Assembly (NCBI GenBank): GCA_025359885.1
Contig: JANYDG010000073.1
Coordinates: 1 to 38,812, forward strand
DNA from: Acidobacteriota bacterium
Lineage (GTDB): Bacteria; Acidobacteriota; Terriglobia; Terriglobales; Acidobacteriaceae
Direction: 5' to 3'
Length of the DNA: 38,812 nucleotides
Each line of letters begins with the position of its first letter. The stretch's first letter is position 1. Made by a program: the position numbers and the translations under genes. Shown in pieces: positions 7,676 through 16,247 of the stretch. The notes beneath the pieces were generated by a model. It was not told where the DNA came from, searched no databases, and saw nothing but the letters and a program-made list of their open reading frames with translations.

Positions 7676-8926
7676 TTACTCGTACCGCAGCGCCTCCGCA
7701 GGCAGGATACGCGCCGCCGTCGAAGAGGGGTAAAGCGTTGCCAGCACCGAAACGCCAATCGACACCGCGGACACCAGCACCCCATCCTTCCAATCTGCCG
7801 CAAAGGGCAGCGTATCAATGCTGTAAACCTCCGCCGACATGTGAATGAAGTGGTAGTGCGCCCCAGCCCACGAAGCTGCATACCCGACCACCAGCCCCGC
7901 CGCAGTCCCCAGCAAGCTGATCAGCAAACCCTGCAACAGAAATATCCGCCGGACTTGCCCCGGCAAAACCCCAAAGCTCAACATCACCGCAATATCCCGG
8001 GTTTTCTCCATCACCATCATGGTCAGCGCAATCAGAATGTTCAGCGCCGCCACCAGTACAATCAGCCCGATGATGATGAAAGTGACCACCTTCTCCAGCG
8101 CCAGCGCGCGAAACAGCTCCCGGTTCGCCTCCATCCAGTTCGTCGTCTGAAAGCCCTTACCCGCCGCCGCCTCAATCTCCCTGCCCACCGTCGCCGCCTG
8201 GTACAGATCATCCACCTTGAAGCTGATCACCGAGATTAGATCCGGCTCGCTGAAAAGTCGCTGCGCGTCAGATAGGCGCAAAAACGCCATCGCTGCGTCG
8301 TACTGATAAAACCCCGAGTGAAAGATCCCTGCCACCCGAAACCGCCGATACTGCGGCGTCAAACCCAGCGGCGTCAATTCGCCCTGCGGCGAAGTCACCA
8401 GCACCGAATCCCCCACCGTAGCTCCAATCGTCTCCGCCAGGTCCTTACCCAGCACCAACGGCGGCAGCGCCAAATCTGCGGCGCTTATAATCCCCGCAAC
8501 CGGCTCCAAATCCGCCGCCGACCCTGCCGTCACCATCCCCAGCAGGTCGCTCACCGTCCGCTCCTGAGCCGGAATAACCCCTTTGATCAGCGCAAACCCC
8601 GCCCGCGGCCCACGCGAAACCAGCACCTGCCCGTACAGCCCCGGAGCCACCGCCGATACATGCGGCAACGCTCCCATTCGCGCCACCAGCGGACGCCAAT
8701 CGCGCATCCCGTCGCTCTCTACCCGCATAAGCTCCACATGCGCCGTCGATCCCAGCAACCGGTCCTGCAAATCCCGCCGCATTCCATTGGTAATAGCCAG
8801 CGCCACCACCAGCGCAGCCACGCCAGCTGCCACCCCGGTCACGGAAATCAGCGTCACCAGCCCCACCACAGCCTGTCGCCGCTTCGCCCGCAGGTACCGC
8901 ATCGCTATGTAAAACTCAAACTTCAT
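7676..8926 (-). CDS. LolC/LolE-type ABC transporter permease (FtsX family)
   Basis: This 416-residue protein has the lipoprotein-releasing permease layout. It starts with MKFEFYIAMRYLRAKRRQ and a first membrane helix (~20-45), followed by a large periplasmic MacB-like domain (~46-270). Three C-terminal helices follow, with the FtsX signature around ALNILIALTMMVMEKTRDIAVMLSFGVLPGQVRRIFLLQG. LolCDE extracts lipoproteins from the inner membrane for delivery to the outer membrane. No LolD-type ATPase gene is adjacent in the window. The start is supported by a GGAG five bases upstream of the ATG. The subtype (LolC or LolE) cannot be decided; related MacB-like exporters are the alternative. Confidence 0.87.
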   Translation of the reverse strand: MKFEFYIAMRYLRAKRRQAVVGLVTLISVTGVAAGVAALVVALAITNGMRRDLQDRLLGSTAHVELMRVESDGMRDWRPLVARMGALPHVSAVAPGLYGQVLVSRGPRAGFALIKGVIPAQERTVSDLLGMVTAGSAADLEPVAGIISAADLALPPLVLGKDLAETIGATVGDSVLVTSPQGELTPLGLTPQYRRFRVAGIFHSGFYQYDAAMAFLRLSDAQRLFSEPDLISVISFKVDDLYQAATVGREIEAAAGKGFQTTNWMEANRELFRALALEKVVTFIIIGLIVLVAALNILIALTMMVMEKTRDIAVMLSFGVLPGQVRRIFLLQGLLISLLGTAAGLVVGYAASWAGAHYHFIHMSAEVYSIDTLPFAADWKDGVLVSAVSIGVSVLATLYPSSTAARILPAEALRYE

Positions 8927-8982
8927 CCAGCTCCAACCCTACTTTGAAAGCAACTCCGTTTGGCCATCCTGACCTGAAATCT

Positions 8983-9035
8983 TGCCCTCCTGAGCGCAGC
9001 GAAGGATCTGCTTTTCACACTTCACACTCACACTC
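8983..9035 (+). repeat. Repeat family A followed by a TCACACT array (H1)
   Basis: CCTGAGCGCAGCGAAGGATC and CTGCTTT are followed directly by about three 6-7 nt TCACACT/CACACTC units. The element fills the spacer between the propeller gene and the Lol permease gene. The same A+H1 arrangement occurs near 14873 and 21120. Confidence 0.75.
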
Positions 9036-9050
9036 GACGACCTAAAACCC

Positions 9051-11396
9051 CTACTTCACCTCTGAACTACCGACCACCACCTTGGCCACCGCCATATTCT
9101 CATGCCGGTCATATACGCGCACCGTCACCAGATGCTCCGGCTCCGTGGCCCCATCCGACCCGGCAGGTAAGGGAACCGAGACTTCGTAGCGCTCTTCCCG
9201 CGCATCTGACAGCCCACCCACCGGCTCCAGGTACACCCACGGCCCCGCATCCACCGAATACTCCGCATGCGCAACCGCCGACGCCGCGTCCTTCGCCTCA
9301 AAGCTCACTCGCAGGCTCGGCGTCTTCGCGCAGGGAGGCGCCGCACAGGGCGCAGATCCCGCCTTCAACCCCGCAATCACCGGCGCTGTCGTGTCCAGCT
9401 CAAACCGATCGCTCACCAACTCGCCCGTCAAAGCAGCCCCCGGCGCATGAGAAGGAGCATCCGTCGCCACCACCCGCATCCGGTAGCCCCCATCCGGCAG
9501 CGTAGCCCCATCAAAGCTGAACACCTTCTCCGTCAAGCCCTTTTTCAGCAGCCGCCACTCGTGTTCCCCATCGCCGCGCAGATACAGGTCGTACAGCATG
9601 TCGTCGCCGTTGTCATCATGCGCCGCCCAGCGTACCGTCACCGCCGTCCTGTCTTTCTGCGCTTGAATCGGCCCCGCCGCTGCGCCCGCATTTCCGTCAA
9701 AATTCACATTCCCCTGCGTCCCACTGGCAAACGCAATCGAAACCGTCGCCGCCTGCCCTGCCGCCACCGCCTGCGCGACCACCCGCGCCCCCGGCACCAC
9801 CACCACCTCGTCAACCACCGGAGCAGCATTCACCGGCAGGTAGTTCACTCCCACGCCGGCCACCACGCCGCCCTCACCCAGCACGACCTTCCATTGCAAA
9901 TACCGTCCGGCCGGCGAAACAACCTTGCCATCCTCGGTCTGCTGCCAATCACTCCAGCCCCAGTCCCCGCCCACGTTCCTCGCCGACCGCACCGGCTGCT
10001 CCACGTTCCCTGACCGCGTCCAAACCTCGTACCCTCGAGAACCCGGCTCAACCTCAACCCGGCCCCAGCGCGTCATCGCTCCCGCATCCAATACATCGCT
10101 CGCATAGGAATGAGCCTCCTTCCCGCCGCCCGCCGCAATCCGGTATAGCTTGCCGGTATTCGCAGTTCCCACCAGCCAGGCGCCCGGCACAGCTGCCATC
10201 GCCACCGCCTGCTGGGCTTCCACATGGGCAATATCGCCGGCAGTCCCGTCCGCATGAATCGTGAATACCCTGCCTCGATTCCCCGTCAACGCCGTCAGCC
10301 CTTCAGAGCTGGCCGCAAGCTGGTAGACAATCTCGTCCTTCCCGCTCCAGACCTTGCGCGGAGCCTCATCACTCCTCAGCGCATAAATCTCAGAACCCTC
10401 CGGCAGCGTCGTGCTCGCGTTCGCAGCCTGCACCGACCCAGGATTCACAAACGTGATCGTGATGCCTCCACTGCCCGCCTGCACAGGTAACTGCGGCAGC
10501 GGATTCCGGCTCTTGTCTCCCACCGTCGCCGCATAGATCGTCCCATCCGCTCCCACCGCCAGCGCTGGAATCTCCCGCCTCGGTGCGCTCCACAGCACAT
10601 ACCCCTTGCCATTGGGAGTGATCCGGTACACCAGCCCCGACCCATCCGTTCCCGCAATCAGGTTGCCTGCCTTATCCCACGCCAGCACCCGAATATGCTG
10701 CTCGTCCGTCTTGAAAAACGCCTCTGCGGCCGCCCCTGCCTTGCGAACATCAAGGCGGTAAACCATCCCCGGCCCGCCCGTCGCCACATACAGCCGCCCA
10801 GCCGAGTCAAAGGTCATATCCCAGATGTACCGGGCCTTCCCGTCGATTTTCCGGTCGTCAGCCTTCCCCGCCGCCGCATCCAGCTTGCCCAGGTCAAACA
10901 CCACCTCAGCCGTCGTCTCGTCCGCCACCGTCACTGCATCCGTCTTGATCCGGTACACCCGCCCATCGGGAATCGTCGCCGCATAGAGCGCCCCATCCGG
11001 CCCCAGCCGAACAACCTGAACAGCCAGCGCCCTGGTCTCAAAAAGCTTCGTGCTCTTGCCCTCAGGCGCTACCCGCAAAACAGTAGCCGGCGCGCCGGTC
11101 GCGAGATATGCCACCCCATCCTTGCCGACAGCCACAGACCACACAAAGCTGGAGGGCGTCGTCACCACCTCAGAAGCCACCGGCCCCGCCCGCAGCTTGC
11201 CATCGCTCGAAATCTCCACACCCTGCGGGGTCCCCTTTTCAAGCTCCTCAAAGCGCGACTGCGTCCAAAGCTTCGTACCCTGCGCAGACGCAGCAGCGCC
11301 CCCAACCAGCGCCAGAAGCGCAGCAGCGGTCAACAGGAATGTCCTTATGTGAGATCGACGGAGGAGAGAAATTCGGGGAAGCAGCGGCAGTTTCAT
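9051..11396 (-). CDS. Large secreted beta-propeller protein
   Basis: This 781-residue protein has a signal peptide (FLLTAAALLALVGGAAASAQ). A propeller of repeated ~45-residue blades follows, in which GxDGxxYxAT-like turns recur (VGKDGVAYLATG, LGPDGALYAAT, DSAGRLYVATG, ADGTIYAAT). After about residue 500 come beta-sandwich-like segments with fibronectin/Y_Y_Y-type features (VTVRWAAHDDNGDDMLYDLYLRG, GGYRMRVVATDAPSH, ELDTTAPVIAGL). No catalytic motif was recognised. Such proteins are usually periplasmic binding or scaffold proteins. It lies upstream of the Lol permease on the same strand, separated by an A+H1 repeat. The role is unknown. Confidence 0.75.
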   Translation of the reverse strand: MKLPLLPRISLLRRSHIRTFLLTAAALLALVGGAAASAQGTKLWTQSRFEELEKGTPQGVEISSDGKLRAGPVASEVVTTPSSFVWSVAVGKDGVAYLATGAPATVLRVAPEGKSTKLFETRALAVQVVRLGPDGALYAATIPDGRVYRIKTDAVTVADETTAEVVFDLGKLDAAAGKADDRKIDGKARYIWDMTFDSAGRLYVATGGPGMVYRLDVRKAGAAAEAFFKTDEQHIRVLAWDKAGNLIAGTDGSGLVYRITPNGKGYVLWSAPRREIPALAVGADGTIYAATVGDKSRNPLPQLPVQAGSGGITITFVNPGSVQAANASTTLPEGSEIYALRSDEAPRKVWSGKDEIVYQLAASSEGLTALTGNRGRVFTIHADGTAGDIAHVEAQQAVAMAAVPGAWLVGTANTGKLYRIAAGGGKEAHSYASDVLDAGAMTRWGRVEVEPGSRGYEVWTRSGNVEQPVRSARNVGGDWGWSDWQQTEDGKVVSPAGRYLQWKVVLGEGGVVAGVGVNYLPVNAAPVVDEVVVVPGARVVAQAVAAGQAATVSIAFASGTQGNVNFDGNAGAAAGPIQAQKDRTAVTVRWAAHDDNGDDMLYDLYLRGDGEHEWRLLKKGLTEKVFSFDGATLPDGGYRMRVVATDAPSHAPGAALTGELVSDRFELDTTAPVIAGLKAGSAPCAAPPCAKTPSLRVSFEAKDAASAVAHAEYSVDAGPWVYLEPVGGLSDAREERYEVSVPLPAGSDGATEPEHLVTVRVYDRHENMAVAKVVVGSSEVK

Positions 11397-11431
11397 TCTG
11401 TCGCTGAGTTTACTAGACTCGCCAACCTCAG

Positions 11432-11484
11432 CGAATTCGGGTGCCCCACCCTCGCCACGTCTTTGTTTTTGTGGCTAGGGTGCG
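11432..11484 (+). repeat. Repeat family B hairpin, single copy
   Basis: The copy starts GAATTCGGGTGCCCCACCC. Its stem pairs CACCCTCGCCAC (11447-11458) with GTGGCTAGGGTG (11471-11482), 11 of 12 positions paired, around a T-rich 12-base loop. Related copies are at 14844, 17395, 32228 and in tandem at 34841. Confidence 0.7.
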
Positions 11485-11532
11485 ATCGCCAATCTCCAGC
11501 ATTTGGGAAATACTTCAGGAGAGGTCTTTTCA

Positions 11533-11685
11533 ATGCCGAAACCATGCGCCATCCATCCCGGCGAGATCCTCAGGGAAGAGTTCATGCTCCCGCTCTCCCT
11601 CCCCGCCTGGCGCCTCGCCCGGGCCGAAAGCAGCCTCAAAATCATCACGCCCAGACAGGCAGACCTACCTGCCTTTTATATGTGA
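11533..11685 (+). pseudogene. higA: HigA/VapI-type antitoxin stub
   Basis: A well-formed ribosome site (GGAGAGG, 8 bases upstream) precedes ATG 11533. The first 27 residues, MPKPCAIHPGEILREEFMLP then LSLPAWRLARA, match the conserved N-terminus of HigA XRE-family antitoxins. After that the sequence leaves the family: the rest of the helix-turn-helix is missing and the frame ends after 50 codons at a terminator-like hairpin. There is no HigB toxin beside it. It is a truncated relic, though its intact start signals mean a short peptide could still be made. Confidence 0.65.
11657..11679 (+). terminator. Short Rho-independent terminator-like hairpin
   Basis: AGGCAG and CTGCCT pair around a six-base loop and are followed by TTTTA. 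On the plus strand this would end transcription of the HigA stub. The stem is only 6 bp, so strength is doubtful. Confidence 0.4.
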
Positions 11686-11689
11686 GCCC

Positions 11690-12697
11690 TTAATTCGCCA
11701 GCACAGCCCGATACCGCACCTTGTTCTTCTTCACCTTCTCAATCGCCTCATTCACCTTGGCCATGGGGAAGCTCTCCGTCTGCGCCTTTACCCCGTGCCG
11801 CGATGCTACGTCCAGCATTTCGCGCAGCCGGTGCGGGCTGCCGATCGGGCTGCCGGTAATCGTCCGCACGCCCGAAATCAAAGGAAACGCATGCACTGAA
11901 ATCGGCGACGGCGGCACGCCCACAAAGCAAAGCGTCCCCGTCGGCCGCAGCGCCTGGATGTACGACATCCAGTCCTGATCCGCATTGATCGTCGTCAGAA
12001 TGAAGTCAAACTTCCCCGCCACTTCGCGCATCTGCCGCGCCTCGCGCGTATTCACAAAGTGCTGCGCGCCCAGCGCCCGCGCTTCCTTCTCCTTTGCCTC
12101 AGAAGTAGAAAACGCCGTTACCTCCGCCCCAAACACCCGGGCAAACTGCAACGCCATGTGCCCCAGCCCACCAATACCCACAATCCCCACCCGCGACGAA
12201 GGATTCACCCCATGCGAACGCAATGGGTTGTACACCGTAATCCCCCCACACAGCAGCGGGGCCGCCCCCTCGCTCGAAAGCGCTTCCGGAATCGGAATCG
12301 CAAACCGCGCATTCACGCGCACTGCGTCTGCATACCCGCCATGCCGCCGAACACAAGTCGCCTCCGCTGCCGGGCAAAGATTTTCAAGCCCCTGCGTACA
12401 CCACTCGCACAGTCCGCAGGAGTTTGACTGCCAACCCACGCCCACCCGCTGACCAACCTCCAGCGACTTCACATCCGCGCCCACAGACGTTACTTTGCCC
12501 ACAATTTCATGGCCAGGGATAAACGGATACTGACTGATGCCCCAGTCATTCGAAATCAAGTGCAGATCGCTGTGGCACACGCCGCAGTGTGAGATGCGAA
12601 TCTCTACTTCCTGCCCGCGCAATTCTCCCGGTTCGTAGCGAAAAGGCAAAAGTTCCGCGCCCGCTGCATGAGCTGCAAGTCCCTTGATGTGAGTCAT
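11690..12697 (-). CDS. Zinc-dependent NAD(P) alcohol/aldehyde dehydrogenase (YahK/CAD-like)
   Basis: This 335-residue medium-chain dehydrogenase reversibly oxidises alcohols to aldehydes. The catalytic zinc ligands are the Cys in ISHCGVCHSDLHL and the His-Glu of PGHEIVGKV. The structural zinc loop is CGLCEWCTQGLENLC. The Rossmann glycines are in VGIGGLGHMALQFA, and STSEAKEKEA fits NADP preference as in the YahK/cinnamyl alcohol dehydrogenase group. ATG 12697 was chosen because family proteins start about here; the longer frame to 12829 adds a Gly/Arg-rich stretch that does not resemble the family. An AGGG lies about five bases upstream of this ATG. It is a single gene on the minus strand. Confidence 0.93.
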   Translation of the reverse strand: MTHIKGLAAHAAGAELLPFRYEPGELRGQEVEIRISHCGVCHSDLHLISNDWGISQYPFIPGHEIVGKVTSVGADVKSLEVGQRVGVGWQSNSCGLCEWCTQGLENLCPAAEATCVRRHGGYADAVRVNARFAIPIPEALSSEGAAPLLCGGITVYNPLRSHGVNPSSRVGIVGIGGLGHMALQFARVFGAEVTAFSTSEAKEKEARALGAQHFVNTREARQMREVAGKFDFILTTINADQDWMSYIQALRPTGTLCFVGVPPSPISVHAFPLISGVRTITGSPIGSPHRLREMLDVASRHGVKAQTESFPMAKVNEAIEKVKKNKVRYRAVLAN

Positions 12698-12839
12698 ATG
12701 TACCCTGAGTTCCTCGCCGAATTTCGATCCGGTCCGGCCAGTCTCGATAGGGAAGCTCGCCCGCCCTTCCCCATGAACCAACCCGACAAATTTCAATCTA
12801 AAGTGGCCCATTGCAAACCGCTGAGCCACTAACTTTAGC

Positions 12840-14738
12840 CTAGTGTAACCCGCCCCCGCCTTCCACGCGCAGGGTAAGTATCTGCTGACCGCTTAAAACT
12901 CCACCCGCATCCGCTTCCGCTGCAACCACCAGCGACTCCCCATGCAGACCCACCTCGGCTCCGCTCCGCTGCGACTCCATCGTGTTCGCCATTGAGAGCG
13001 GCAAGCTGTCCAGCGTGCTTCCCTCGAGCGATGCCTGTGATTCCGGCAGCAGCACGCTCACATACACTTTGTCCGCCGCATGCAATCCCCGCAGCCGGGC
13101 AGTCGCAGCCGCCAGATTCGCCGGTCGCGTCGCTGGCCGTGCCCCCTCCAGCGTTCGGTCCAGCGAAACAGCGCTGCCCACCAGCAGTCTCAGGCTCCCC
13201 GGCTCCAGCCGCGCTGGCAAATCAAAGCTCAGCCGAATATTCCGCACCGCCTGCTTCCATGCATGCACCGTAGCCTCCACTTCCACCCGGTCCCCCGCAT
13301 GCACCACACTCGAAGAGATCAACCGGACGCTCTCAAGCTCCACCCGCCGGTCCTCTGGAATGACTTCAACCCGCAGCTGCACCCTCTCCACCGGCTCCAT
13401 CCGCGTCGCGCTCGTATACAGCCGGTTAAAGCTCTCGCCCACCGCCAGCGCCGCCGCCAGTTGCGTCGCCATTGTGTCACTTGGCGTTCCCCAGGCATTG
13501 ATCGGAACTGGCCTCTGCCCGCGCACCGCGATCTCACCCGTCACGTGATAGCTCGTCTTTGCCGTACTCTCGTTTGTCTCCAGCAGCGTCTGATACACCG
13601 AAACCAGCAGCGCCGACGGCGTCATGGATGGCAGATCCAGCATCTCCACCTTCCGCATCACCGGTTTGCCAGCCCCCACCACCTCCAGCGAAACTGGAAT
13701 CATCCGCGCCTTCGCCCCCAACTCCCCGCGAATCGCCGCGTCCCGGTCCTCCGTAAACGCCCCAATCGTTCGCCCCGTGTTCACAATCTTGAAGGCATTC
13801 AGCGGCGATGGCAGCGTCGCCACCACCTCCGCCGACGTCATCGGCAGCGAAACCGACCCCGCCTGCAGCACCGGATGCCCGCAAGCCAGCAACTGCTTCG
13901 GGTCAACATACGTCACCGTGCACGTCGCCGCAATCTCCAGGTCGCCCCGCACCATCTGCAGGCTCACCGCTGACCCCGGCATCATTGGAATCTCCGGCCC
14001 TGCCTCTCCCGCCCCGCCACCCGTCATCGCCCCGCCCGCCGAAACCATCTCCAGCCCCGTCCCCGCCATCCGCTCCTGCCAGACCTTGATCGCCTCCGGT
14101 GCAAAGCCACTCATCAGCAAAGGCGTCTCCATTGCCGCAAAAGTCATCCCCGGATCGCCGCCAGAGGGCAGGGAAGCGGCAGCTGCAGACTCCGCTTGCC
14201 CCACCCTTGGCGCACCTGCCGGGGGTGAGGTCTCACCAACCCCAGCCGTCATCAAAGGCTCACCCTGCAACGGCAGGTCACGCACCTCAAGCATCTGCTC
14301 CATCGGCGTAATCCCCGCAATCGGCTCCTTGCTGAACTGCCCAATCCGGTACGAAAGCGCCCCAAGCAGCTTCCCCTCCACATAAACCGGGCTGCCGCTC
14401 ATCCCCGCCACCACGCCCGTGTACTCCGGCTTCGTCCCATGGAGCCGCGCCAATATCAGGTCCCGTCCAGGCCCGCGCGCCCCCCGCAGCACCCCCAGGA
14501 TCTCCACCTCCATCGGCTCCGGCACCGTCCCCTCAAACACTGTCCACGCCGTCCCCTTCATCCCCCGCTTCACCTCGGCCAGCGGAAACACCCCCACACT
14601 CGACGGCGGCGGCCCAGACTCCGTCCTCTGGGCCTCCACTTTCACCGCACCGTACATCAGGGCATGCTGCATCACTACCGCTGAAAACACAGCAGTAAAA
14701 AGTTGGGGAGCGAAGATGGCTTTTGCACGAGTCAACAC
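12840..14738 (-). CDS. Secreted SpoIVB-like S55 peptidase domain protein
   Basis: The first ~110 mature residues match the S55 domain of SpoIVB, a serine peptidase first known from Bacillus sporulation: GVFPLAEVKRGMKGTAWTVF, then GVVAGMSGSPVYVEGKLLGA, whose GSP serine is the expected nucleophile. A long beta-rich C-terminal part of unknown role follows. I chose GTG 14738 because it gives a good signal peptide (MLTRAKAIFAPQLFTAVFSA, later VEAQR). The upstream ATG at 14804 lies inside a 15-bp inverted repeat, making it an unlikely start. No sporulation gene is nearby, so the role probably lies in envelope proteolysis or signalling. Whether the catalytic triad is complete was not established. 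Confidence 0.8.
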   Translation of the reverse strand: MLTRAKAIFAPQLFTAVFSAVVMQHALMYGAVKVEAQRTESGPPPSSVGVFPLAEVKRGMKGTAWTVFEGTVPEPMEVEILGVLRGARGPGRDLILARLHGTKPEYTGVVAGMSGSPVYVEGKLLGALSYRIGQFSKEPIAGITPMEQMLEVRDLPLQGEPLMTAGVGETSPPAGAPRVGQAESAAAASLPSGGDPGMTFAAMETPLLMSGFAPEAIKVWQERMAGTGLEMVSAGGAMTGGGAGEAGPEIPMMPGSAVSLQMVRGDLEIAATCTVTYVDPKQLLACGHPVLQAGSVSLPMTSAEVVATLPSPLNAFKIVNTGRTIGAFTEDRDAAIRGELGAKARMIPVSLEVVGAGKPVMRKVEMLDLPSMTPSALLVSVYQTLLETNESTAKTSYHVTGEIAVRGQRPVPINAWGTPSDTMATQLAAALAVGESFNRLYTSATRMEPVERVQLRVEVIPEDRRVELESVRLISSSVVHAGDRVEVEATVHAWKQAVRNIRLSFDLPARLEPGSLRLLVGSAVSLDRTLEGARPATRPANLAAATARLRGLHAADKVYVSVLLPESQASLEGSTLDSLPLSMANTMESQRSGAEVGLHGESLVVAAEADAGGVLSGQQILTLRVEGGGGLH

Positions 14739-14791
14739 GTCTACCAGCTTAGACGATGAGAAATGCCAGGCGGAAGACGAGTGCCGACTGC

Positions 14792-14829
14792 GGGATTCCC
14801 CCATCTAGATTTCGAGATGGGGGAATCCC
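14792..14829. repeat. Perfect 15-bp inverted repeat with 8-nt loop
   Basis: GGGATTCCCCCATCT (14792-14806) pairs perfectly with AGATGGGGGAATCCC (14815-14829). It lies in the divergent spacer between the S55 peptidase and VWFA genes. There is no T-tract, so it is not a typical terminator. It joins directly to family B, A and H1 repeats, so it may be part of a composite repeat. Confidence 0.85.
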
Positions 14830-14843
14830 CCAATCTCAACAAA

Positions 14844-14933
14844 GATGGGTGCCCCACCCTCACCCCAACCCCGTCATCCTGGGCGAAGCGAAGGATCCGA
14901 TTTTCACACTTCACTCTCACGCTCACACTTCAC
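14844..14933 (+). repeat. Composite repeat: family B fragment, family A, then TCACACT units
   Basis: GATGGGTGCCCCACCCTC (B left arm, 14844 onward) is followed by GTCATCCTGGGCGAAGCGAA (family A, from 14873). Degenerate TCACACT-type units (H1) run from about 14904 to 14933. All precede the VWFA gene and occupy its 5' region. Confidence 0.7.
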
Positions 14934-14971
14934 CTGCCCCACACCGTATGCTTCTAGTCAGTGAGGTTTCA

Positions 14972-16165
14972 ATGCTCAGGATGATGTCCAAAGTTCAACC
15001 TTCCCCGATCCGCGCGCTCGTTCTCCTGGCGCTCGCCATCCTCTGCAACCTCGCCCCAGCCCTCCGCGCCCAATCGCAGCAGCCCCCGGCAACGCCCCCG
15101 CCCACACCGGATTCCTCTGACTCCGGCGGTCCCGGCTCCGATGCAGGCCCCATCGTCGTCCCAAAAAAGAAAGCTCCCGCCGACGAAGCGCCCCCGCCAG
15201 CGCCCGCCGCGCCCAAAATCAAGGCTCCTGAAGACATGGCCCCCGTCACCATCCACGTCGAGGTCCCCGAGGTCACCGTCGACATCGGCGTCCTCCTTGA
15301 AAAAACGCACCAGTTCGTCCCCGGTCTCAAGCCCAGCAACTTCCGCGTCTACGAAGACGGCAAAGAGCAGAAAGTCATCGGCTTCAAGCGTGTTGAGGCC
15401 CCCATCACCGCTCTCATGATCTGCGAATTCGCCTCCACGAACTATCGCTTTGTCTACGACATGCGCAACGCCGCCTTCACCTTTGCCGAGCAGCTCAGGC
15501 CCCAGGACTACGTCGCGCTCATGACCTTTGACATGCGCACCCAGATCGTCGCCGACTTCACCCAGGACAAGCGCCAGATACTCGAGGCCATCAATTCCCT
15601 CCGCATCCCCGGCTTCTCCGAACGCAACGTCTTCGACGCCCTCTACGAGGGGCTCGACCGCCTCAGCCGCGTCGAGGGCCACAAATACATCATCCTCATC
15701 GCCTCCGGCCGCGACACCTTCTCCAAAATCACCCTCGACAAGATGCTCGACAAGGTCAAGAAAACCCAGGACGTCACCATCTTCACCATTTCCACCGGCC
15801 AGGTCGCAAGACTCATGTCCGAAGGGCGAGGCGGATTTGAAGGCCAACTGCGGGAGATGGACTACCTCCAGGCCGACAACCAGATGAAGACCTTCGCCAC
15901 CATGACCGGCGGCATGTTCTTCCAGCCCCGCTTCATCGGCGAATTGCCCGACGACTTCACCGCCATCAACACCGCCATCCGCTCCAAGTACGAGCTCATC
16001 TACCACCCGCTCAACAGCAAGCAGGATGGCTCATTCCGCAAGCTCCAGGTCCAGCTCGTAGACGACGAAGGCCACCCCCTCCAATTCCAGGACGAAAAGC
16101 ACAAGCCGCTCAAATACGAGCTCATCTACCGCAACGGCTACCGCGCCCGCCAGGAAGTCGAGTAG
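14972..16165 (+). CDS. Secreted VWFA-related protein (acidobacterial type)
   Basis: This 397-residue exported protein has a signal peptide (ALVLLALAILCNLAPALRAQ), a Pro/Ala-rich spacer and a domain of the acidobacterial VWFA-related type. The conserved strand VTIHVEVPEVTVDIGVLL is followed by NFRVYEDGKEQKVIGF. The von Willebrand A fold then spans about residues 135-330 (PITALMICEF, DYVALMTFDMRTQIVADFT, NVFDALYEGLDRL, KYIILIASGRDTFSK). The metal-binding DxSxS motif is degenerate, reading CEFAST, so metal-dependent adhesion may be lost. Start ATG 14972 follows GTGAGG and gives the best signal peptide. A strong terminator follows. Function unknown beyond likely protein binding in the periplasm or envelope. 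Confidence 0.88.
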   Translation: MLRMMSKVQPSPIRALVLLALAILCNLAPALRAQSQQPPATPPPTPDSSDSGGPGSDAGPIVVPKKKAPADEAPPPAPAAPKIKAPEDMAPVTIHVEVPEVTVDIGVLLEKTHQFVPGLKPSNFRVYEDGKEQKVIGFKRVEAPITALMICEFASTNYRFVYDMRNAAFTFAEQLRPQDYVALMTFDMRTQIVADFTQDKRQILEAINSLRIPGFSERNVFDALYEGLDRLSRVEGHKYIILIASGRDTFSKITLDKMLDKVKKTQDVTIFTISTGQVARLMSEGRGGFEGQLREMDYLQADNQMKTFATMTGGMFFQPRFIGELPDDFTAINTAIRSKYELIYHPLNSKQDGSFRKLQVQLVDDEGHPLQFQDEKHKPLKYELIYRNGYRARQEVE

Positions 16166-16197
16166 GTCTTCATCCGGAATTCCACCTCTGAAAGCAG

Positions 16198-16234
16198 AAA
16201 AAAGGCCGCCCGGCAATCACCAGGCGGCCCTTTC
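16198..16234. terminator. Bidirectional Rho-independent terminator
   Basis: GGCCGCC (16204-16210) pairs with GGCGGCC (16223-16229), flanked by six A on the left and CTTTCT on the right. It lies between the convergent VWFA gene and the small membrane protein gene and can serve both. Confidence 0.85.
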
Positions 16235-16247
16235 TCACTCCCCAAAC

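Noticed and set aside
14739-14804. S55 peptidase start at ATG 14804
   Set aside because: That ATG lies inside a 15-bp inverted repeat and would place 22 polar residues before the signal peptide.
14969-16006. Minus-strand ORF opposite the VWFA protein
   Set aside because: Shadow of a recognised family protein; no domain and no ribosome site.
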